A stretch of DNA of 23,586 nucleotides, taken from positions 1-23,586 of the IMG/VR virus record IMGVR_UViG_3300024520_000503. One strand, 5' to 3'. Positions 20,001 to 23,586 of this stretch are shown here, piece after piece. Source of the stretch: a virus. Position numbers and translations under genes: made by a program. Positions within the stretch are counted from its first letter, which is position 1. Each line of letters opens with the position of its first letter. A model generated the notes under the pieces. The model saw only the letters and a list, made by a program, of their open reading frames with translations, did not search any database and had not been told where the DNA came from.

Positions 20001-21281
20001 AATGGAATCTTGATTGTTATGGGAGCATACCGAAGTAATGATGTACCTAATCAAATTAGTGATGCGGTGTTCAGGCTACACGATAATGGGGACTCAACAA
20101 AACTAGCTGACTTCCAGCTCTCAGGAATAACAACAGGTACAACAAGAACTCTCACACTGCAAGACGCAAGCGGAACTATTGCTCTAGTTGGAGATAACCT
20201 TTCAACATTTACAAATGACTCAGGGTTCATCACAGCTTCATCTACAGACACCCTCACAAACAAATCAGGTAACATTTCTATGTGGACTAATGATTCAGGT
20301 TACATAACAGCCACTCTTACTCAAGAACAAGTGGAAGATTATGCAGGAACTTTGGTTGCAACAGGTGGAACAAAGACAGGAATAACAGTAACTTACCAAG
20401 ATGCGACAGGGGACATGGACTTTGTTGTTTCAGATACAACAGTAGCAGGAGACACAGGTTCAACAGGAATTACGCCTGGAGATACACTTACTATTGCTGG
20501 GGGAACAGGAATTACCACAGCAATGTCAGGAGACTCACTGACTATCACAAACGATGTCACAGCTCTCACTCAAGAGCAGGTGGAAGATTACGTTGGCGGA
20601 ATGGTAACAGGCAACACTGAAACCTTAATCACAGTTACATACCAAGATGCTGACGGGACTCTTGATTTCGTTGTCGATAATGACCTGTCTAATTACTCAA
20701 ACGCCACTTCTAACTTCTTCGATACAGCAGGGAACGGACTCACAAGCTCAGGAAGTACCGTTAATGTGGTTGCTGGAACTGGGCTTACGGTTAATGCGAA
20801 TGATATTGAAGTAGATTTTGCATCAATCGCAACAACAGACACAGGAACTTCTACAACAGAAGCAGTCACACCAGATGGACTTCAAGGTTCAAAGAGAAAC
20901 ATAAGATGGCTTTCATTCAACCTCGTAGAAGCAGGAACAGACTGTGCAACAGCTACTAACATTGCAGGTGACTTCTTATCACCGATTGCTGGGACAATAC
21001 TACAAAGCGATTCAGCACCATTCTACATTTACGCAACAAACTCAACAGCAGGAACTACAGGGACTATGGTCGTGGACGTGAGTATCAATGGTACATCTAT
21101 TATGACAACTAACAAGTTAGACTTTGATTCAGCAGAGAAAACAACCACAACAGCTGCGACAAAACCAGACTTAACTACCACAGCACTAGCAGTTGGTGAT
21201 ATAATTACAATCGACATTGACTCCGTTCACACAACAGCAGCTAAAGGGCTTACTGTGTACATGGCAGTAAGAGAAAGTTAA
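17001..21281 (+). CDS. Large tail fibre protein (about 1426 aa)
   Basis: A very long, repetitive, Gly/Thr/Ser/Asp-rich beta protein typical of trimeric receptor-binding fibres. In order: an N-terminal helical anchor region (residues 1-50), two copies of a G-x-T-P-x-x-G-V-D-F-L-T motif (57-68 and 106-117) flanking an interrupted collagen-like Gly-X-Y stretch (86-106), a poly-Gly hinge around residues 232-237, and long beta-solenoid-like modules with recurring L-T-N-D-S-G-(F/Y)-I-T and T-Q-E-Q-V-E-D-Y repeats. A C-terminal beta-sandwich head ends in G-L-T-V-Y-M-A-V-R. Expressed from its own promoter. The start is the ATG at 17001 or 17004. The receptor is unknown. Confidence 0.88.
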   Translation: MMPSNQNELKKLLNFAEDKDLALFDELSGLNESLNDFRGIFDNTNFQNVEILKGEDGYTPILGVDFLTDVDIAELLAKTEKLLVHGVDGKDGKDGVGVNGKDGTDGATPVKGVDFLTETDIQEMAEATAKQITQFELLGEGVRDVLMEMEGDDRLPIIAIASLREELDRLHFAIQNPINGKRTTGGGNLSTFKNGTKVGSGTKLDLIEGTNVTITSAFDGSKTSYTIAAAGGGGGGSGTMTTVKEDGVQVGGADIEVLDFGTGFDLTESPDKEINISLDLDELVDSYTESNTPQSGDMILWQDVTANVIKKFDVADAHTALGFTLSNQYDIAYGASDLSLASDGSFQYLNTTKQLISDSSVVGIGGSINWTISNLAHDGLVLKPVSGTYAGNYIDLLNNAGATLFQVDTTGQLLIPGTVEASPIDIADYIPFIDNSAGSTVKKVLRDNFLSEIGGGGRSAGDAGEVIYADGTGLTSSEAEFLYQSTINKLNVGEVSGSANFHMEVMTGAVQQAWPAINILESTHASSGRATIGYGLDNAATPTSGFLQGRDWAGTDTETFYLYSLSGAKTAMYVDGATGYVQIGGGGGNASNPLSAHLSLSGDFVARVENTHASGDGLLINTAGTGGTESSFRVSNNSNINFDIHNDGDVSIGQTANTHSIVEITADADTIDAAGHDWAIPLSLNVDYGQGGMDISGQSGGGTDLYYSLRDSDDIDNANYFWMGLDTNGAVAPTGTNALVSSKNGTGTTNNLVLTATDNSTSATPQITIKANTAFVGINKLVPTVALDVVGAGAFTLDVTVPDEVYGAGWNGSLEVPTKNAVYDKIETLGGGGDVTAAANITDHALVRGDGGAKGIQDSGIFIDDTDNMSGVTLDDFDNTINADGIHTRVINNSGVTINKGEPVYISGYNAGSGLSEVAKADADDASKMPCVGLMASNTTNTSTGGVISFGNINSLNTSSWAVGDSVYVDTTAGALTNTRPTGATTNVQKIAEVKKSDASNGILIVMGAYRSNDVPNQISDAVFRLHDNGDSTKLADFQLSGITTGTTRTLTLQDASGTIALVGDNLSTFTNDSGFITASSTDTLTNKSGNISMWTNDSGYITATLTQEQVEDYAGTLVATGGTKTGITVTYQDATGDMDFVVSDTTVAGDTGSTGITPGDTLTIAGGTGITTAMSGDSLTITNDVTALTQEQVEDYVGGMVTGNTETLITVTYQDADGTLDFVVDNDLSNYSNATSNFFDTAGNGLTSSGSTVNVVAGTGLTVNANDIEVDFASIATTDTGTSTTEAVTPDGLQGSKRNIRWLSFNLVEAGTDCATATNIAGDFLSPIAGTILQSDSAPFYIYATNSTAGTTGTMVVDVSINGTSIMTTNKLDFDSAEKTTTTAATKPDLTTTALAVGDIITIDIDSVHTTAAKGLTVYMAVRES
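20308..20680 (+). repeat. Two diverged copies of a fibre repeat module
   Basis: Two segments, near 20311-20440 and 20560-20675, encode L-T-Q-E-Q-V-E-D-Y, then a Gly/Thr linker, then I-T-V-T-Y-Q-D-A-(T/D)-G-(D/T)-(M/L)-D-F-V-V. Protein similarity is clear while nucleotide similarity is partial, indicating an old internal duplication in the fibre shaft. Confidence 0.75.
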
Positions 21282-21298
21282 TAATTAACAATAATATT

Positions 21299-21595
21299 AT
21301 GGCAACAAGAGCAGAAGTAATAACAATAATAGAAGCTAATGTGGTTAAGGTATTGAGGAATGATGTTTCAGATACAAGATACAACAAAATAGATCGAAAA
21401 GATGGTTCAAAGACAGAGATAGAAAATATCCCCTGTCTTGTTGAAAGAGAGGATGGAAGTGTAAGCTACCAGAATCAGACAATCTACGTTGATTACGACA
21501 AAGATGGAAAGGAAGTGGAAGCGTGGATGGACAAAAGCCAAAAGAACTTTGAAGAATCAGGTGAAGTAGTTTCAACAGAAGTAGCACCAAAATAA
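21299..21595 (+). CDS. Small hypothetical protein between fibre and lectin genes (98 aa)
   Basis: Starts 17 nt after the fibre stop in an AT-rich context without Shine-Dalgarno. The palindrome GTTAATAATTAAC (21277-21289) lies across the fibre stop codon. The product has an N-terminal helix (A-E-V-I-T-I-I-E-A-N-V-V-K-V-L-R) followed by charged beta-like segments and an acidic tail. It could be a fibre chaperone or an attachment protein given its position, but there is no recognisable domain. Confidence 0.6.
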   Translation: MATRAEVITIIEANVVKVLRNDVSDTRYNKIDRKDGSKTEIENIPCLVEREDGSVSYQNQTIYVDYDKDGKEVEAWMDKSQKNFEESGEVVSTEVAPK

Positions 21596-21596
21596 A

Positions 21597-22673
21597 ATGG
21601 CATTTGACTCAGACTTTACAAAAAGATTTAAGATAACCTCAGCTAATACATATGTACCCAGCGACCAGACGGATATTCCTCTGGCTATTGATCTTTCTAC
21701 TATAGGTTCGGGTCATGCTTTTTGGTCTGATGTGCTTTCAAGTGGTGCAGATATTAGAGTTGTAGAGAGTGACGAAACTACAGAAGTCCCTGTGGAGGTG
21801 GATAAGTTAGACACTACTGCTAAAACAGGTCAGATTTACTTCAAGTCAGACATTACAGCAGCTAGTGATACTGACTACTATGTTTACTACGGTAACTCAG
21901 GGGCTTCTGCTCCAGGGGTATCTACCACTTATGGTCAATATAATGTATGGGACTCTAACTATGGAGCTGTATATCACTTGGGTGATGCCACAGCCGAGGA
22001 TGTTGTTGATTCAACAGGAAATCAACTTAACGAAGGATCTGGTTCTTCCTCAGCAACAAGTGTTAATGCTCTGTTTGGTAAAGGTTTTGACTTCAATGGT
22101 TCTACTAATACTATTGTTTTTGAATCGGGTGTTTCAACTTATGTGTGTCCTACAGCAGAGTTACAGTTTGAGTTGTGGTTCAATGCAGATACTAAAGGTA
22201 GTGATGTTCTCTGGTCTACTAGATTGGACTCAACCAATAAAGGATGGGGTCTTTGGTTTTGGAATGGTTATCTACGACCCTCAATAGGTATTGGTTCATC
22301 AGGTAATACATGGACAAATGTCACATACCCAATGAGCAGTATCAGTACAAGTACTTGGTATAAAGTAGTGGTTAAATATGACGGTTCTACTGTTAAAATG
22401 TTTGTAGATGATGACGAGAAAGACAGCTACTCAACTTCAGGTTCTATCACTTATTCTGGTTCACAGATGCTCTTTGGTAACAGAGCTGGTGGTGATGACT
22501 TTGACGGAACTTTAGATGAAATGTGGGTGAGTATTGTTGATCGTTCAAATGATTGGAATACAGTTATCTATAACTGGCAGGTGGACAATAGTGCTTTTTG
22601 GACAGTGGGTGCTGGAGAAGCTAACCCAGGAGCAGGAGGAGCAACATTTATACCTAAAATGCAAATAATATAA
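21597..22673 (+). CDS. DUF2341 plus concanavalin-A/LamG-like lectin protein (358 aa)
   Basis: Residues ~20-110 match the DUF2341 pattern (a beta domain with I-P-L-A-I-D-L, S-D-V-L-S-S-G-A-D-I-R-V-V, then Y-Y-V-Y-Y-G-N-S-G-A, a strong signature). Residues ~120-320 resemble a LamG/concanavalin-like jelly roll: A-V-Y-H-L-G-D-A at its start, F-E-L-W-F-N-A strand, W-Y-K-V-V-V-K-Y-D-G-S-T-V-K-M-F-V-D-D, and the G-T-L-D-E-M-W closing strand. Such domains bind carbohydrates, so this is a likely receptor-binding or fibre-tip protein. It begins one base after the previous stop and overlaps the next gene (TAATG). Confidence 0.8.
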   Translation: MAFDSDFTKRFKITSANTYVPSDQTDIPLAIDLSTIGSGHAFWSDVLSSGADIRVVESDETTEVPVEVDKLDTTAKTGQIYFKSDITAASDTDYYVYYGNSGASAPGVSTTYGQYNVWDSNYGAVYHLGDATAEDVVDSTGNQLNEGSGSSSATSVNALFGKGFDFNGSTNTIVFESGVSTYVCPTAELQFELWFNADTKGSDVLWSTRLDSTNKGWGLWFWNGYLRPSIGIGSSGNTWTNVTYPMSSISTSTWYKVVVKYDGSTVKMFVDDDEKDSYSTSGSITYSGSQMLFGNRAGGDDFDGTLDEMWVSIVDRSNDWNTVIYNWQVDNSAFWTVGAGEANPGAGGATFIPKMQII

Positions 22674-23017
22674 TGGATAAAGAAGACGAAATAAAATTTA
22701 AAGAATACATATTCCAAGCACACCAAGCAGGCAAGTCAGAGACTAGTCAGCTTTTTCAGGAGATAAAGGATGAAGTGAAATCTATCGTGGATACAGCAAC
22801 AGAAAATCACAAACAAACCCATGACTCCTTAATGGAGCTAAAAAACGAGACCATAAACAATACTGATGCTCTGATAGCACATGATGAAACCTTAAAGTCT
22901 CACAACGGAAGACTAAGTAAGGTGGAGAAGACAATACTCATAGTCGGAGCTGTGTCATCAACAATTTTAATAATGAACGGTTCAAAGGCAGTAGAATTAT
23001 TAGGAACAATATTTTAA
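22673..23017 (+). CDS. Holin-like protein: coiled coil plus C-terminal membrane segment (114 aa)
   Basis: The N-terminal ~80 residues are polar and helical with heptad-like spacing (residues 25-80). A single hydrophobic segment at 86-103 (K-T-I-L-I-V-G-A-V-S-S-T-I-L-I-M) follows, then a short amphipathic end. This topology resembles XhlA-type or other phage lysis-accessory proteins. The gene lies directly upstream of an M23 peptidase, as expected for a holin/endolysin cassette, and starts in a TAATG overlap with the lectin gene. Alternatively it could be a membrane anchor or spanin-like factor. Confidence 0.55.
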   Translation: MDKEDEIKFKEYIFQAHQAGKSETSQLFQEIKDEVKSIVDTATENHKQTHDSLMELKNETINNTDALIAHDETLKSHNGRLSKVEKTILIVGAVSSTILIMNGSKAVELLGTIF

Positions 23018-23018
23018 T

Positions 23019-23586
23019 ATGAAACCAGAAGGAAAAATAATGTATCGACCTCTTAACTCATGGCACGTCAACCAGGAGTTCGGAGAGAACACAGTTTGCA
23101 TAGATTTTGAGACAAGATCAAAGTATAAATGGTGTGACGGTAATAACCCACCAGAGGGCTTCAGATCCATTTATGGAGATAAAGGACACATGGGTGTAGA
23201 TCTTCGTGCAGGACGCTGGAATCCCTGTTATGCGGCTGTGATGGGTAAGGTTGTTCATATTGATACAAACAGAAAGTCTGGTTTTGATGTAAGAATACAA
23301 TCTACAGTTAGGGACTTCACTTTCACACATATATACGAACATCTAGAGATGTGGAATGTTAAACTGGGTGATGAAATTAAAACAGGACAACTCATAGGAT
23401 GGGTAGGTAGCACAGGATATTCAACAGGCCCTCATCTGCACTTCGAATGCAGAGACAGTTACGGAAAGTCATTCGACCCTATTCCTTTTATGTACGAAGA
23501 ACCAGCTACAGCAGTATTCAAATTAAATAATGCCATTGCTCATCTCAAACAACAGATAGAAGTTTTAAAGGTGGGGATAACTGGCT
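23019..23586 (+). CDS. M23-family peptidase, endolysin (3' end cut by window)
   Basis: The frame starts at a TAATATG junction and remains open to the window edge (189 codons seen). It shows the M23/LytM zinc-peptidase signature: H57-M-G-V-D61 for two metal ligands, the H108 of E-H-L-E, and G-P-H139-L-H141-F-E for the third ligand and the catalytic His. The intervening G-x-V-V-H, G-Q-L-I-G-W-V-G-S-T-G-Y-S-T-G pattern is typical. These enzymes cleave peptide cross-bridges of peptidoglycan. There is no signal peptide, so it is a cytoplasmic endolysin that would need the preceding holin-like protein, or a tail-associated lysin. The C-terminal part seen (from about 162) is a helix rich in Ala, Leu, Lys and Gln. 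Confidence 0.9.
   Translation, partial: MKPEGKIMYRPLNSWHVNQEFGENTVCIDFETRSKYKWCDGNNPPEGFRSIYGDKGHMGVDLRAGRWNPCYAAVMGKVVHIDTNRKSGFDVRIQSTVRDFTFTHIYEHLEMWNVKLGDEIKTGQLIGWVGSTGYSTGPHLHFECRDSYGKSFDPIPFMYEEPATAVFKLNNAIAHLKQQIEVLKVGITG
23516..23534 (+). repeat. 19-nt exact repeat, copy 2 (in the peptidase gene)
   Basis: Identical to 9726-9744; here it encodes F-K-L-N-N-A at the start of the C-terminal helix of the M23 protein. Confidence 0.85.

Noticed and set aside
21865-22287. 140-codon alternative plus-strand frame
   Set aside because: Out of frame within the DUF2341/LamG gene, which has clear domain signatures.
1-23586. tRNA genes, CRISPR arrays, integrase or terminal direct repeat
   Set aside because: No cloverleaf, regularly spaced repeat, integrase-like frame or matching window ends were seen on reading; a dedicated search was not possible.

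Overview
The window is a contiguous, entirely plus-strand piece of a tailed double-stranded DNA phage genome (Caudoviricetes), or a very close proviral relative. It holds the packaging, capsid, short-tail, ejection, fibre and lysis genes in canonical late order, preceded by a left arm of small genes. No tape-measure, tail-tube or sheath gene is visible between the head and fibre genes, so a podovirus-like particle is the best reading. Genes are packed with 1-4 nt overlaps or junctions such as TAATATG. Shine-Dalgarno sequences are almost absent, stops are TAA/TAG with only two TGA (both in overlaps), and the standard bacterial code fits. The host cannot be fixed from the sequence. Weak SD usage with TATAAT-type promoters would suit an uncultivated lineage (Patescibacteria is one guess), but this is inference.

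Layout. 1-3290: a truncated coiled-coil gene, several small proteins (many with CxxC zinc-ribbon pairs), two tiny membrane proteins, an HNH endonuclease with its own near-leaderless promoter, and a RusA-type Holliday-junction resolvase. 3290-5501: terminase small subunit, a 69-aa protein and terminase large subunit. 5546-9692: portal, a small protein, scaffold, major capsid protein and two accessory proteins. 9821-13562: head-tail connector, three beta-rich structural proteins and a coiled-coil fibre/appendage protein. 13599-16973: two large proteins with coiled-coil and membrane-active features (candidate ejection proteins) and a small basic protein. 17001-22673: a 1426-residue tail fibre, a small protein and a DUF2341/LamG-type lectin protein. 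22673-23586: a holin-like protein and an M23 endopeptidase cut by the window edge.

The late region appears divided into four transcription units by a repeated promoter/leader: the exact 9-mer GTATAATTA occurs just upstream of the portal, connector, ejection and fibre genes, each time followed by a GCGG motif about 15-16 nt before the start codon. The boundaries match functional modules (head; connector/tail; ejection; fibre/lysis).

The capsid module has unusual candidate RNA structures in its short intergenic gaps: an H-type pseudoknot with preQ1-I-like architecture and an alternative fold before the scaffold gene, a hairpin before the capsid gene, two mutually exclusive hairpins just after it, and a 17-bp hairpin whose loop is perfectly complementary to the next promoter's leader. 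These are the best candidates for undescribed regulatory biology here.
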